DNA from: Nonomuraea typhae
GTDB taxonomy: Bacteria; Actinomycetota; Actinomycetes; Streptosporangiales; Streptosporangiaceae
Reading direction: 5' to 3'
DNA: 64,000 nucleotides
Assembly (NCBI RefSeq): GCF_009760925.1
Contig: NZ_VRLV01000021.1
Coordinates: 62,001 to 126,000, forward strand
The translations under genes were made by a program, and so were the position numbers. Positions 42,963-52,624 of the stretch are shown piece after piece; positions within the stretch are counted from its first letter, which is position 1; the number at the start of each line of letters is the position of its first letter. The notes beneath the pieces were generated by a model. It searched no databases. It was not told where the DNA came from and worked only from the letters and a program-made list of their open reading frames with translations.

Positions 42963-43093
42963 TGAGTTTGCGAGATTAACTCGTATGTTGGCATTGGTGC
43001 GCGCCTAGGCCCCCGTGCGCCAAGCTGGCGCTCCACATTGCCATAATTCGCGCATATAGTGACCTCTGCAGATCAACGGTAACTCTTTGTCAA

Positions 43094-46009
43094 GTGAGAA
43101 GGTGGGCGTTGATCCTCGAGTTTCGGGTGCTTGGGCCGCTCGAAGTATTCGCCGGAACCAAGGTGGATATCGAGGGCCGCCGACGCCAGATCGTGCTGGT
43201 GATGTTGTTACTCGAGCCTGGCCGGGTGGTCACCACCGGCCGGCTGATCGAGGCGCTGTACGGCGACGAGCCGCCGAAGACGGCCGACGCCCAGGTGCAA
43301 ATCTGCATCTCCCAGTTGCGCAGCTGGTTCGCCAAATACACCGACAGTGAGGTCATCGTCACCCATTCCGCCGGATACCTCATCCGGATTCCGGAGGACT
43401 GCCTCGATCTGACCCGCTTCCGCCGGCACATCACCCGGGGCCGCGAGGCCGCCCGTGCCCAGGATCTCGAAGGCGCGGTCAACGAGTTCCGCGCGGGCCT
43501 GGCCCTGTGGCGGGGCGAGGCGCTGGAAGGCATCAACAGCCGGCGCGTGCAGGCCGCCGCGACCCGGCACAACGAGGAACGCTTCGTCGCGCTGCAGGAG
43601 TGCATCGACCTGGAGCTGCGCCTGCAGCGCCACCACGAGCTGCTGGGCGAGCTCAAGGAACTGGTCGCCGTGCACCCGCTGCGCGAGGAACTCCACATGC
43701 AGCTCGCCCTGGCGCTCTACCGCGCCGACCGGCAGGTCGAGGCGCTGGAGGTGCTGCGGAACGTGCAGTACACACTGGTCGAGGAGCACGGGCTGAGCCC
43801 GGGCGAGGAGCTGCGCCAGCTCGAGCAGGCCATCCTGTCGCAGGATCCCTCCCTGGCCGCCCCCGCCTCGGAGCCGACGAAGATCGTGCCGCACCAGCTG
43901 CCCGCCGCGCCGTCCAACTTCGTCGGCCGCGACGAGGTCATCAGGGAGGTCCGTGACCGCCTGGTCAACCCTGGGCAGGTCCACCGGGCCGCGGTGGTCA
44001 TGGTCACCGGACCCGGCGGGGTGGGCAAGACGGCCCTCGCCGTACACGCCGCGCACAAGGCGCGCGAGGAGTTCCCCGACGGCCAGCTCTACGTGCACCT
44101 GCGCGACGCCGACGGCCACCCGGTCCCGGCCGAGCAGGTGCTGGAGCGGCTGCTGCGCTCGCTCGGCGTCGCGCCGTCGGTGCTGCCGAGCGGCATCGTC
44201 GAGCTCGGCACCATGTACCGCAGCGTCATGGCCAACCGCCGGGTGCTCGTCGTGCTCGACGACGCCGCCAGCGCGCGGCAGATCCTGCCGCTGGTGCCCG
44301 CCGAGCCGCGCTGCGCGCTCCTGGTCACCAGCCGCCGCTCGGTCATCGGCCTGCACGGCGCCCACCACGTGGACCTGGACGTCTTCGACGAGAACACCAG
44401 CCTCGAACTGCTCTCGCAGGTGATCGGCGAGGCCCGGGTCATGACCCAGGAGGCGGCCGCCAGGCGGCTGGCGGAAGCCTGCGGCCACCTGCCGCTCGGC
44501 CTCGGCATCGTGGCGGCCAAGCTCTCCATGCGCCAGCACTGGCCGATCGACCAGATGGTGCGCAGGCTCGCCGACGAGCGGCGCCGCCTGGACGAGCTGA
44601 TCCTCGGCGACGCCAGCGTCCGCGCCACGATCTCGATCTCCTGCCAGGAGCTCGACCCGCCCGCCGCCCGGCTCGTGCTGCTGCTCGGCGCCCTCGACGA
44701 GGTGGACTTCGCCGGCTGGATCGCCGGCCCGCTGCTTGACATGGACCCGTACGTGGCCACCGACATCCTGGAGACGCTGGTCGAGGAGCGGCTGGTCGAC
44801 ATCGTCGTGCGCGACGACCAGCAGGTGCGCTACCGCCTGCACGACCTGACCAGGACCTACGTGCGCGAGCTGCTGGCCCGCGAGATCCCGCTGGAGGAGC
44901 AGGAGGAGGCGCTGCACCGGCTGCTGCGCTGCTGGCTGCACCTCGCGGGCCGGGCCCACCGCCAGGCATACGGCGGCGACTACACGATCCTGCACTCCGC
45001 CGTCGAGCCGTGGACCCTGCCGGAGGAGCTGGTCGAGAGCCTGATCGCCGACCCGATCGAATGGTTTCAAACAGAGCTGACGAACCTGGTCTCCGGCGTG
45101 CACCAGGCCGCCAGGCTCGGCCTGCACGAGTTGTGCTGGGACCTGGCCGTCACCTCCGTGACCTTGTTCGAGACCCGCTCCTACCGGCAGGCGTGGCGCG
45201 AGACCCACGAGATAGCGTGGGGCGCGGTACGGCGGGCCGGCGACAAACGCGGCGAGGCCGTCGTGCGCTACTCCCTCAGCGGCCTGGAGCTCGTCGAGCA
45301 GCGGCTGGCCGAGGCGCAGCAGAACCTGGAGGCGGCCCGCGCCTGGTTCGAGGCCAGCGGCGACATCCACGGCCGCGGCCTGGTCCTGCGCCACCTGGCC
45401 TTCATCGAGCGCACCAAGGGCCAGTACTCGGTGGCCCAGGACTGGTACGAGCAGGCGCTGAAGGACCTGCGCGGCGCGGGCGACCTCGTGGGGGAGGCGC
45501 ACGTGCTGCGCAACATCGCCCAGATCCACCTGGAGTCCGGACGGCCGGAGGAGGCCGAGCCGTACCTGCGTGAGTCCTTGGCGATCTGCGTGCGCACCGG
45601 GTCGAGCCGGATCGAGGCGCAGGTGCGCTACCGGCTGGGCGAGGCGATGCTCACGCGCGGGCGGCTGACGGAGGCCGAGGAGTCGTTCGACGCCGCCCTG
45701 TTCACCGCGACCAGCATGAACGACTCGATCGGCGAGGCGTTCGCGCTGCTCGGCATCGGCCGGGTACGGCTGGCCCAGGGCGACTTCGTGGGCGCGCAGC
45801 CCCTGCTCGGCGACGCCCTGATGTCCGCCTGCCTGGGCGGCAGCCAGTTGTGCGAGGGTCAGTCGCTGCTGGCGCTGGCCGAGCTGGCGCTGGCCGGGAA
45901 CGATCCGGACGCGGCAGGGGTACGGCTGGACCGTGCCGAAGCCATCTTCACCGACATCGAGGCCAAGGCGTGGCGGGCCAGGGTGGACGAGCTGCGGGCC
46001 AAGTTCTGA
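43094..46009 (+). CDS. AfsR/SARP-family regulator with NB-ARC and TPR domains
   Basis: 971 residues. An OmpR-like winged helix (about 5-95) and a bacterial activation domain (about 100-250) form the SARP part. An NB-ARC ATPase follows (Walker A TGPGGVGKT near 305; VLVVLDDA), then TPR-like repeats to the end. The start could be the GTG at 43094 or the TTG at 43109, which has a GAGAAGG box. A TTA codon at 43208-43210 (Leu39) would make it dependent on the rare bldA tRNA. It is the likely pathway activator of the preceding cluster. Confidence 0.92.
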   Translation: MRRWALILEFRVLGPLEVFAGTKVDIEGRRRQIVLVMLLLEPGRVVTTGRLIEALYGDEPPKTADAQVQICISQLRSWFAKYTDSEVIVTHSAGYLIRIPEDCLDLTRFRRHITRGREAARAQDLEGAVNEFRAGLALWRGEALEGINSRRVQAAATRHNEERFVALQECIDLELRLQRHHELLGELKELVAVHPLREELHMQLALALYRADRQVEALEVLRNVQYTLVEEHGLSPGEELRQLEQAILSQDPSLAAPASEPTKIVPHQLPAAPSNFVGRDEVIREVRDRLVNPGQVHRAAVVMVTGPGGVGKTALAVHAAHKAREEFPDGQLYVHLRDADGHPVPAEQVLERLLRSLGVAPSVLPSGIVELGTMYRSVMANRRVLVVLDDAASARQILPLVPAEPRCALLVTSRRSVIGLHGAHHVDLDVFDENTSLELLSQVIGEARVMTQEAAARRLAEACGHLPLGLGIVAAKLSMRQHWPIDQMVRRLADERRRLDELILGDASVRATISISCQELDPPAARLVLLLGALDEVDFAGWIAGPLLDMDPYVATDILETLVEERLVDIVVRDDQQVRYRLHDLTRTYVRELLAREIPLEEQEEALHRLLRCWLHLAGRAHRQAYGGDYTILHSAVEPWTLPEELVESLIADPIEWFQTELTNLVSGVHQAARLGLHELCWDLAVTSVTLFETRSYRQAWRETHEIAWGAVRRAGDKRGEAVVRYSLSGLELVEQRLAEAQQNLEAARAWFEASGDIHGRGLVLRHLAFIERTKGQYSVAQDWYEQALKDLRGAGDLVGEAHVLRNIAQIHLESGRPEEAEPYLRESLAICVRTGSSRIEAQVRYRLGEAMLTRGRLTEAEESFDAALFTATSMNDSIGEAFALLGIGRVRLAQGDFVGAQPLLGDALMSACLGGSQLCEGQSLLALAELALAGNDPDAAGVRLDRAEAIFTDIEAKAWRARVDELRAKF

Positions 46010-46013
46010 CCGG

Positions 46014-47267
46014 TCAGGCGGGGAAGAGGGCGTCCACGTAGGCGTTGCGGAACTTGCCCGGGGGGTCGAGCCGGCGCCTGAGCCGGGCGAAGTCGGCGGC
46101 CCGCTCGTAGAGGGCGCCGATCTGCCGGGGCCGGGCGGTGGTCAGCTTGCCCCAGTGCGGCCGGGCGCCCAGCGGCAGGAGCCGTTCCTCGACCGCGCGC
46201 AGCGCCGGCATGACCGCGGCGGTGTCCCTGATCCACGTGAAGTGGATCGTGAGGGAGTCGCGGTCGTAGGCGGGGCTGAGCCACAGATCGTCGCCGCGGA
46301 CCGTGCGCACCTCGGAGATGTGCAGCACGGGCGCCACGAGCGGGCCGATCTCCGCGATGGCCGCGAACGCCTTGCCCGCCGCCTGCCTGGGCAGGTAGTA
46401 CTCCGACTGCAACTCCTGCCCGGCGCTGGGCGCGTGGGCGGGGCGGAAGTGCGGCAGCCGTTCGTGCCAGGGGCCGGGCACGCCCTGTTGCTTGGTGCAG
46501 GCCCGCGCCGGCATCCCGGGCACCGGATGCATCGGGCGCTCCGCGGCCCGCCCGCCGGCCCAGCCGCTCTCCGGCCGGGGCCCGGGGGCGTCGAGGCGGT
46601 GTTTGAGCCAGACCGCGGCCCGGCCGCTGCGCCAGTCGGTGAACGTGCTGACGCTGTAGGCGGCGCCGAACACCTCGTCGAAACAGTCGGCCACCTCGGT
46701 GAGCGGCACGTCGAGGCGGACCCGCTGGGCCACCTCGTAGGCGGGCTCGATCTCCAGCGTCAGCCGGGTGACGATGCCGAGCGCGCCGAGGGCGACGACG
46801 GCGCCGGGGAAGACGCCGGGGTCGTGGTCGCGGCTGAGGGTGACGAGGTCGCCTTCCGGGCCGACCATCTCGACGGCGACGACCGCGGCGGCCAGGCAGC
46901 GGGAGCCGTCGCCGGAGCCGTGGGTGGCGGTGGCGCAGGATCCGGCGACGGAGATGTGCGGCAGCGAGGCCAGGGTGGCCAGCGCGTATCCGGCGTGGTG
47001 CAGGTGTTCGGCGACGTCGGCGTAGCGCAGGCCGGCCGAGACGGCGGCGGTCGACGTCGCGGTGTCGATCTCGACGGACCCGGGCAGAGCGTCCAGGCGG
47101 ACCAGGTCGTGGACGGTATCGGCGACGAGGCTGAAGGAGTGGCCGCTGCCGAGCGCGCGCACGCGGCGGCTGGTGGCGACCAGGTGGCGCAGGTCGCCGA
47201 GGGTGGCGGGCCGGTGCACGCGGGCGGCGCCGAAGGTGACGTTGCCCGCCCAGTTGGTGATCGGCAT
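46014..47267 (-). CDS. Alditol oxidase-like FAD oxidase (VAO family)
   Basis: 417 residues, the length of the streptomycete AldO enzyme. RALGSGHSFS carries the His that binds FAD covalently in AldO, and LPHISVAGSCATATHGSG is the second FAD-binding stretch. HWGKL and the final PPGKFRNAYVDALF segment match the C-terminal cap. It oxidises alditols such as xylitol or sorbitol at C1 with O2, giving aldose and H2O2. It converges with the SARP gene 5 bases away and is single. Confidence 0.9.
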   Translation of the reverse strand: MPITNWAGNVTFGAARVHRPATLGDLRHLVATSRRVRALGSGHSFSLVADTVHDLVRLDALPGSVEIDTATSTAAVSAGLRYADVAEHLHHAGYALATLASLPHISVAGSCATATHGSGDGSRCLAAAVVAVEMVGPEGDLVTLSRDHDPGVFPGAVVALGALGIVTRLTLEIEPAYEVAQRVRLDVPLTEVADCFDEVFGAAYSVSTFTDWRSGRAAVWLKHRLDAPGPRPESGWAGGRAAERPMHPVPGMPARACTKQQGVPGPWHERLPHFRPAHAPSAGQELQSEYYLPRQAAGKAFAAIAEIGPLVAPVLHISEVRTVRGDDLWLSPAYDRDSLTIHFTWIRDTAAVMPALRAVEERLLPLGARPHWGKLTTARPRQIGALYERAADFARLRRRLDPPGKFRNAYVDALFPA

Positions 47268-47285
47268 GTCGGCTCCCGGTCGGCG

Positions 47286-47705
47286 TCAGAGCATGCGCAG
47301 GGCGTCGGTCACGGCGGGGGAGATCTCCACACTGCCGCCCAGGTCGGGGATCGGCAGCCAGGCCACCGCGTCCGTGGTGCCGTCCACCTCGATCACCTCG
47401 GGCGAGCCCGACGCCACCTCGGCGGTGTGGAACAGGCCGATCAGGTGCCAGTACACGCCCAGCCGCCGCACCGCGTAGCTGCGCGCGCCCACCAGCCGGG
47501 CGCCGGTCAGCTCGAGCCCGGTCTCCTCGCGCACCTCCCTGGCCAGGGCCTCCTCCGGCTGCTCGCCGGGGTCGATGCCGCCGCCGGGCAGGTGCCACTC
47601 GCCTGGTTCGAAGATCGGGGAGCTCTCCGACAGGCGGGTCAGTAACAGCCGGTCGCCGGCGGTGATCATCGCGTAGGCGGAGACCCGGATGCGCGGTTGT
47701 TCCAT
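47286..47705 (-). CDS. Nudix hydrolase
   Basis: 139 residues with a complete Nudix box, GGIDPGEQPEEALAREVREETGLEL, in which the REVREETG glutamates bind metal. The rest is the standard short alpha/beta/alpha fold. The ATG follows the TetR stop directly (TGAATG), so it is co-transcribed with that regulator. The substrate is unknown; nucleotide diphosphate derivatives are usual for the family. Confidence 0.9.
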   Translation of the reverse strand: MEQPRIRVSAYAMITAGDRLLLTRLSESSPIFEPGEWHLPGGGIDPGEQPEEALAREVREETGLELTGARLVGARSYAVRRLGVYWHLIGLFHTAEVASGSPEVIEVDGTTDAVAWLPIPDLGGSVEISPAVTDALRML

Positions 47706-48308
47706 TCAGATCCTCCCGGTGGCCAGGGCGACCGTGCTGTCGAGGAAGTGTTCCAGGATCGCCGCTGCGGGTCCCGGATCCTCCTCTTCGAGGAAGCGCA
47801 GCACGATGCCGTCGAACCCGCTGATGAAGTACCGCGCGACCACCTCGGCGGGCAGGGCGAGGGGCTGGCCCGCGCGTTCGGCCGCCTCCGTCAGCAGCCG
47901 CGCGGCGATGGCGTCGAGGCTCAGCGTGTAGCAGGAGGCGGCCTTGCGCAGCACCGGGTCCCGCAGGGAGAGCAGGGTCAGCTCCAGGAACAGGATGTAC
48001 TTCTCCCGTTCCTCGGTGACCGTGCGCCACAACTCCCGCACCAGCGCCGCGATCGTCTCCCGGAAGTCCGTGCCGTCCTCCGGCATGGCCGCCTCGACCC
48101 GGCTGACGAGCGTCCTGATGAGCTCTTCCAGCACGCCGCGGTAGAGCTCCTGCTTGGAGCCGAACATGTAGTGCACCATCGCCTGCGCCACCCCCGCCTC
48201 GGCGGCGATGGCCCGGGTGCTCCCCGCGGCGACGCCTTCCCGGGCCATGAGCCCGATCGCGGCCTCAACGAGCTGAGGGCGCCGCTCGGCGGCGGGGACG
48301 TGAGCCAT
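47706..48308 (-). CDS. TetR-family regulator
   Basis: 200 residues. HTH at about 10-55 (LVEAAIGLMAREGVAAGSTR, then VAQAMVHYMFGSKQEL) and a helical C-terminal domain. It is the first gene of a two-gene unit with the Nudix hydrolase and is divergent from an SDR gene 104 bp away, so it may control both. Confidence 0.9.
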   Translation of the reverse strand: MAHVPAAERRPQLVEAAIGLMAREGVAAGSTRAIAAEAGVAQAMVHYMFGSKQELYRGVLEELIRTLVSRVEAAMPEDGTDFRETIAALVRELWRTVTEEREKYILFLELTLLSLRDPVLRKAASCYTLSLDAIAARLLTEAAERAGQPLALPAEVVARYFISGFDGIVLRFLEEEDPGPAAAILEHFLDSTVALATGRI

Positions 48309-48412
48309 GCCCGCACCCTATCGGCTCTCCTTCGCGGGCAGCCGCGATGTCACAACGGGACCCCGTCCGCTCGTCGTCGGGGGTGACCGCGTGCTGAGGA
48401 AGGGAAACTGAC

Positions 48413-49318
48413 ATGAAGGTGCTCGTCGCCGGAGCCACGGGAGCCATCGGCAAGCCGCTCGTCGCGGCGCTGCGGGAGGCGGGTCACGAGGTGCTGGCCC
48501 TGACCCGGTCGCCCGGGGCCGTCGTGCCCGGCGCCCGGACGGTCGTCGCCGACGTGCTCGACCGCGAGGGACTGCTGCGGGCCGTGGACGGCCTCGCCGC
48601 CGACGCCGTCGTCCACGAGCTCACCGCGCTGAGCAAGGCCCCGGCCAGGTACCGGGACCTGGAGACGACCAACCTCCTGCGCACGACCGGGACCGCCCAC
48701 CTGCTCGACGTGGCCGCGGCGATCGGGGCCCGGCGGTTCGTGACGCAGTCGATGGTCCCCGGCTACGGCTACTACGACCACGGCGACCGGGTGCTCACCG
48801 AGGAGGACCCGTTCGGCGTCGAGCGCGGCGCCAAGGGGGACGCCGTGGTGGCGGCGATGCGGGTCAACGAGGAGCGGGTCTTCGCCTTCGGCGGCGTCTC
48901 GCTGCGGTACGGCGCCTTCTACGGGCTGGAGGGCTCGCGCGTCTTCGCGGCCATGCTGCGCGCGGGCAAGCTGCCCGCACCCAGGGGCGGGGGCGGCATG
49001 GTGCCGTGGATCCACCTGGCCGACGCCGCCGCCGCGACGGTCGCGGCTCTGGAGCGGGGTACGGCGGGCGCGGCCTACAACATCGTGGACGACACCCCGG
49101 TGACCTGGGGTGAGATGCTCGGCGCTCATGCCAGGGCCGTCGGCGCCCGGCCACCGCGGGCGCTGCCGCGCTGGCTGATGCGGATGGCCGCGCCGTACTT
49201 CGCCACGCTGATGTTCGACACCCGGATGCGGGTCTCGAACGACAAGGCCAAGCGGGAGCTGGGCTGGAAGCCCGTCTATCCGGGTTACGAGGAGGGCGTG
49301 GCGGCCCAGGAGCTGTGA
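48413..49318 (+). CDS. NAD(P)-dependent epimerase/dehydratase-like SDR protein
   Basis: 301 residues; the ATG at 48413 follows an AGGGAAAC box. VLVAGATGAIGKPLV is the Rossmann glycine motif and QSMVPGYGYYDHG lies in the active-site region, but the usual YxxxK is not obvious, which fits an atypical SDR. The C-terminal AKRELGWKPVYPGYEEG is typical of sugar epimerase-like relatives. The substrate is unknown. It is divergent from the TetR gene. Confidence 0.87.
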   Translation: MKVLVAGATGAIGKPLVAALREAGHEVLALTRSPGAVVPGARTVVADVLDREGLLRAVDGLAADAVVHELTALSKAPARYRDLETTNLLRTTGTAHLLDVAAAIGARRFVTQSMVPGYGYYDHGDRVLTEEDPFGVERGAKGDAVVAAMRVNEERVFAFGGVSLRYGAFYGLEGSRVFAAMLRAGKLPAPRGGGGMVPWIHLADAAAATVAALERGTAGAAYNIVDDTPVTWGEMLGAHARAVGARPPRALPRWLMRMAAPYFATLMFDTRMRVSNDKAKRELGWKPVYPGYEEGVAAQEL

Positions 49319-49322
49319 TTGT

Positions 49323-49343
49323 TCAATCGACTTAGTCGGATGA
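49323..49343. promoter_or_regulatory. Palindrome upstream of the P450 gene
   Basis: CGACTTAGTCG (49328-49338) is a perfect palindrome around a central T, extended by TCA at 49323-49325 and TGA at 49341-49343. It starts 5 bp after the SDR stop and 70 bp before the P450 start, a place fitting an operator. CYP102-type genes are often repressed by a TetR protein that senses fatty acids. Confidence 0.6.
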
Positions 49344-49392
49344 CAAAGTCGCGTGCTAGCCTGGCGGTGACACCGGAAGAAGGGACGTTCAC

Positions 49393-52300
49393 GTGACCGC
49401 TGCCGTCATCCCGTCGCCGCCCGCCCTGCCGTTCGCCGGCCACGCGCTCAGCGTGCCGGCCGACCGCCAGGTCGCCCACCTGTGCGAGCTGGCCCGCACC
49501 TGGGGCCCGATCTTCACGATGAGCGCCTTCGGCGAGGAGGTCGTGCTCGTCACCGGGCTCGACCTGGTCACCGAGCTGTGCGACGAGCGCCGCTTCCGCA
49601 AGAACGTCCACTCCGACCTGGTCAACCTGCGCCCGCTCGCCGGAGACGGCCTGTTCACCGCCTACTCCGGCGAGCCGAACTGGCGCAAGGCCCACGACAT
49701 CCTGCTGCCCGCCTTCTCCGTCACCGCGATGCGCGGCTACCACGCGACCATGCTCGGCGTCGCCGGGAACCTGGTGACCGCCTGGGCGCGGGCGGGCCGG
49801 CGGCCCGTGGAGGTCAGCGCCGACATGACCCGGCTGACACTCGACACCATCGGGCTGTGCGGATTCGGCCACGACTTCGAGTCCTTCACCCGTGCCGAAC
49901 CCCACCCGTTCATCGGCGCGCTGGTCGGCGCGCTGTCGTACGGCCAGGCCAAGGGCAGCTTCATCCCCGGCCTCGACTTCCTCTACGGCAGGCGCACCCG
50001 GCGCTTCCACGAGGACCTGCGCGTCATGGAGGACCTGGTCGACGAGGTCATCAGGCAGCGCAGGCAGTCCGGCGACCGGAGCACCGGCGACCTGCTCGGC
50101 CGCATGCTGCACAGCACCGACCCGGTCACCGGCGAACCCCTCGACGACCTCAACATCCGCTACCAGGTGATCACCTTCCTGATCGCCGGGCACGAGACCA
50201 CCTCGGGCGCCCTGTCGTTCGCGCTGTACTACCTGGCCAAGAACCCGGCGGTGCTGGCCAAGGTGCAGGAGGAGGCCGACACGCTCTGGGGCGCCGACGA
50301 GCCGGACCCCACCTGGGCCGACGTGGGCCGCCTGACCTACACCCGGCAGGTGCTGCTGGAGAGCCTGCGCCTGTGGCCGACCGCCCCGGCGTTCGCCGTC
50401 GAGCCACTGGAGGACACGGTCATCGGCGGGCGGTACCCGGTCAAGGCGGGCGCTTCGCTCATCGTGCTGACGCCCGCGCTGCACCGCGACCCGGTCTGGG
50501 GCCGCAACGTGGAGCTGTTCGACCCCGATCGCTTCGCCCCCGACCGGCAGGACGCCCGGCCGCCGCACGCGTTCAAGGCGTTCGGCAGCGGGGAGCGGGC
50601 CTGCATCGGGCGGCAGTTCGCGCTGCACGAGGCGACCCTGGTGCTGGGGCTGCTGGCACACCGCTTCCATCTGATCGACCACGCCGGCTACGAGCTGAAG
50701 GTCAAGGAGACGCTGACGCTCAAGCCCGACGGCTTCACCCTGCTCGTCGAGCCGCGCACGGCCGCCGACCGGCGCGTGCGGGCCGCTCCGGCCACGTCCG
50801 CCGCCCTCACGTCCGCCGCCGTCACGTCCGCCGCCGTCACGTCCGCTGCCGTCACGGGGGTTCGCGCGGCCCCCGGCGCCGCGATCACCTTCCTCCACGG
50901 CTCGAACATGGGCACCTGCTCGGCCATCGCCCGCGACCTGGCCGCCGAGGCGGAGGAACGCGGCTTCACCACCACCGTCGCCCCGCTGGACGAGGCCGTG
51001 GACGCCCTGGGCGAGACCCCGGTCGTCATCGTGGCCGCCTCCTACAACGGGCGGCCGACCGACGACGCCGCCCGGTTCGTGGAGTGGGTGTCGGTCAAGG
51101 ACGGGCTGCCGGGCACGCCGTACGCGGTGCTGGGGGTGGGCGACCGCAACTGGGCGGCTACCTTCCAGCGCGTGCCCCGGCTGATCGACGAGCGGCTGGC
51201 CGAGGCGGGCGCCGTCCGCCTGGCCGAGCGCGGGGTGGTGGACGCCTCGGGCGACCTCTCTGGCGCCGTGGACGCCTGGTCTGCCGCGCTCTGGCCGGCG
51301 CTGCCGGGCGCCGTCCAAGATCCGGCCGTCCAAGAGCCGGCCGGACAGGGGGCGGCTGGCCGGGAGGCGGCCGCGGAGAAGGCCGCTGAGCACGAACCGG
51401 TTTTCACCCTCGAGACCGTGACCAAGTCCCCGGCCGAGGAGAGGGCCGCGCACTACGGGGTGCTCCCGATGAAGGTCCTGCTGGCCGAGCCGCTCACCCA
51501 CCCGGACGCCCGCCAGAAGCAGCACGTGCGCCTCCAGCTCCCCGAGGGTGTCACCTATCGCACCGGCGACCACCTGGCCGTCCTGCCGGAGAACCCGCCC
51601 GAGCTGGCCGAGCGGGCCGCCGCCCGCTTCGGTCTCGACCTCGCCCAGCGGGTACGGCTGCGCGCCGCCCGCCGTACCCGGACCCTGCTGCCGCTCGACA
51701 CCCCGGTCACGGTGCGCGAGCTGCTGACCGGGTTCCTGGAGCTGCAGCGTCCGGCGACCCGGCACCAGTTGGACGTCCTGATCGCCCACACCCAATGCCC
51801 GCACACCCGGGCGAGGCTGGCCGCCGTCGATCCGGCCGCCGCCACGGTCCTGGATCTGCTGGCCGGGCATCCGGCCTGCGAGCTGCCGTTCGAGGTGTTC
51901 CTGGAGCTCATGCCGGCGTTGCGGCCGCGCAACTACTCCATCTCCACCTCCCCGCTGGTCCAGCCGGACGCCGTGGACCTGATGGTCTCCCGGGTGGCCG
52001 GGCCGAGCCGTACCGGGGCGGGGTGGTTCCACGGCGTGGCCTCGCATCACCTGGCCGAGGCGGCGCCGGGGGAGCGGGTGCTCGCGCGGGTCGTGCCGGG
52101 GCCGGAGGGCTTCCGGGAGCTGGCGGACGCGGCGAGCCCGGCGATCCTGGTCAGCGCGGGCACCGGGCTGGCGCCGTTCCGCGGGGTGATCCAGGACCGG
52201 TTGCGCCGCGGGGCGCGGGGCGGGCTGCTGTGCTACTTCGGGTGTGACGCACCGGAGCTCGACTATCTGCACCGAGCCGAGCTGGAGGAGGCCGAGGCCG

Positions 52301-52572
52301 CGGGGGTGGTGAGCCTGCGCCCGGTCTTCAGCGAGGTCCCCGGCGGGCGGTTCGTGCAGGATCGGCTGCTCGAGGAGGCGGACGAGGTCGCGGAGGTGCT
52401 CGACGCGGGCGGCCGCGTGTACGTCTGCGGGGACGGGCGCCGCATGGCTCCCGGGGTGCGGGCGGCGCTGGCCCGCATCCATGCCGAGCGCACCGGCGGG
52501 GCCGCGAGCGAGGAGTGGCTGGAGGAGCTGCGGGCGAGCGGCCGGTACGTTGAGGACGTCTGGGAAGGCTGA
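49393..52572 (+). CDS. Self-sufficient cytochrome P450-reductase fusion (CYP102/P450 BM3 type)
   Basis: 1059 residues. The P450 domain (1-460) has AGHETTSG in helix I, the ESLR K-helix motif and the haem loop FGSGERACIG with the Cys ligand. A Thr/Ser/Ala repeat linker (468-487) joins a flavodoxin FMN domain that starts FLHGSNMGTC. FAD (RNYSISTSPL) and NADPH (SAGTGLAPFRG, VCGDGRRM) domains follow. It hydroxylates fatty acids or related substrates using NADPH without a separate reductase. The GTG start at 49393 fits the family N-terminus. Confidence 0.95.
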   Translation: MTAAVIPSPPALPFAGHALSVPADRQVAHLCELARTWGPIFTMSAFGEEVVLVTGLDLVTELCDERRFRKNVHSDLVNLRPLAGDGLFTAYSGEPNWRKAHDILLPAFSVTAMRGYHATMLGVAGNLVTAWARAGRRPVEVSADMTRLTLDTIGLCGFGHDFESFTRAEPHPFIGALVGALSYGQAKGSFIPGLDFLYGRRTRRFHEDLRVMEDLVDEVIRQRRQSGDRSTGDLLGRMLHSTDPVTGEPLDDLNIRYQVITFLIAGHETTSGALSFALYYLAKNPAVLAKVQEEADTLWGADEPDPTWADVGRLTYTRQVLLESLRLWPTAPAFAVEPLEDTVIGGRYPVKAGASLIVLTPALHRDPVWGRNVELFDPDRFAPDRQDARPPHAFKAFGSGERACIGRQFALHEATLVLGLLAHRFHLIDHAGYELKVKETLTLKPDGFTLLVEPRTAADRRVRAAPATSAALTSAAVTSAAVTSAAVTGVRAAPGAAITFLHGSNMGTCSAIARDLAAEAEERGFTTTVAPLDEAVDALGETPVVIVAASYNGRPTDDAARFVEWVSVKDGLPGTPYAVLGVGDRNWAATFQRVPRLIDERLAEAGAVRLAERGVVDASGDLSGAVDAWSAALWPALPGAVQDPAVQEPAGQGAAGREAAAEKAAEHEPVFTLETVTKSPAEERAAHYGVLPMKVLLAEPLTHPDARQKQHVRLQLPEGVTYRTGDHLAVLPENPPELAERAAARFGLDLAQRVRLRAARRTRTLLPLDTPVTVRELLTGFLELQRPATRHQLDVLIAHTQCPHTRARLAAVDPAAATVLDLLAGHPACELPFEVFLELMPALRPRNYSISTSPLVQPDAVDLMVSRVAGPSRTGAGWFHGVASHHLAEAAPGERVLARVVPGPEGFRELADAASPAILVSAGTGLAPFRGVIQDRLRRGARGGLLCYFGCDAPELDYLHRAELEEAEAAGVVSLRPVFSEVPGGRFVQDRLLEEADEVAEVLDAGGRVYVCGDGRRMAPGVRAALARIHAERTGGAASEEWLEELRASGRYVEDVWEG
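50794..50853 (+). repeat. 15-bp tandem repeats in the P450 linker
   Basis: Four 15-bp units encode Thr-Ser-Ala-Ala-Val/Leu, two of them identical. They lie exactly between the haem and FMN domains and lengthen the flexible linker in frame. Confidence 0.9.
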
Positions 52573-52624
52573 AGATTGCCTTAAGGGCGTTTTGTCCGGA
52601 AGGGTGGACCCGGATAATGACCGA

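Noticed and set aside
43000..43060. Sigma-type promoter before the SARP gene
   Set aside because: TATAGT-like and TTGCCA-like hexamers exist but their spacing (about 11 bp) is wrong, so no promoter is called.
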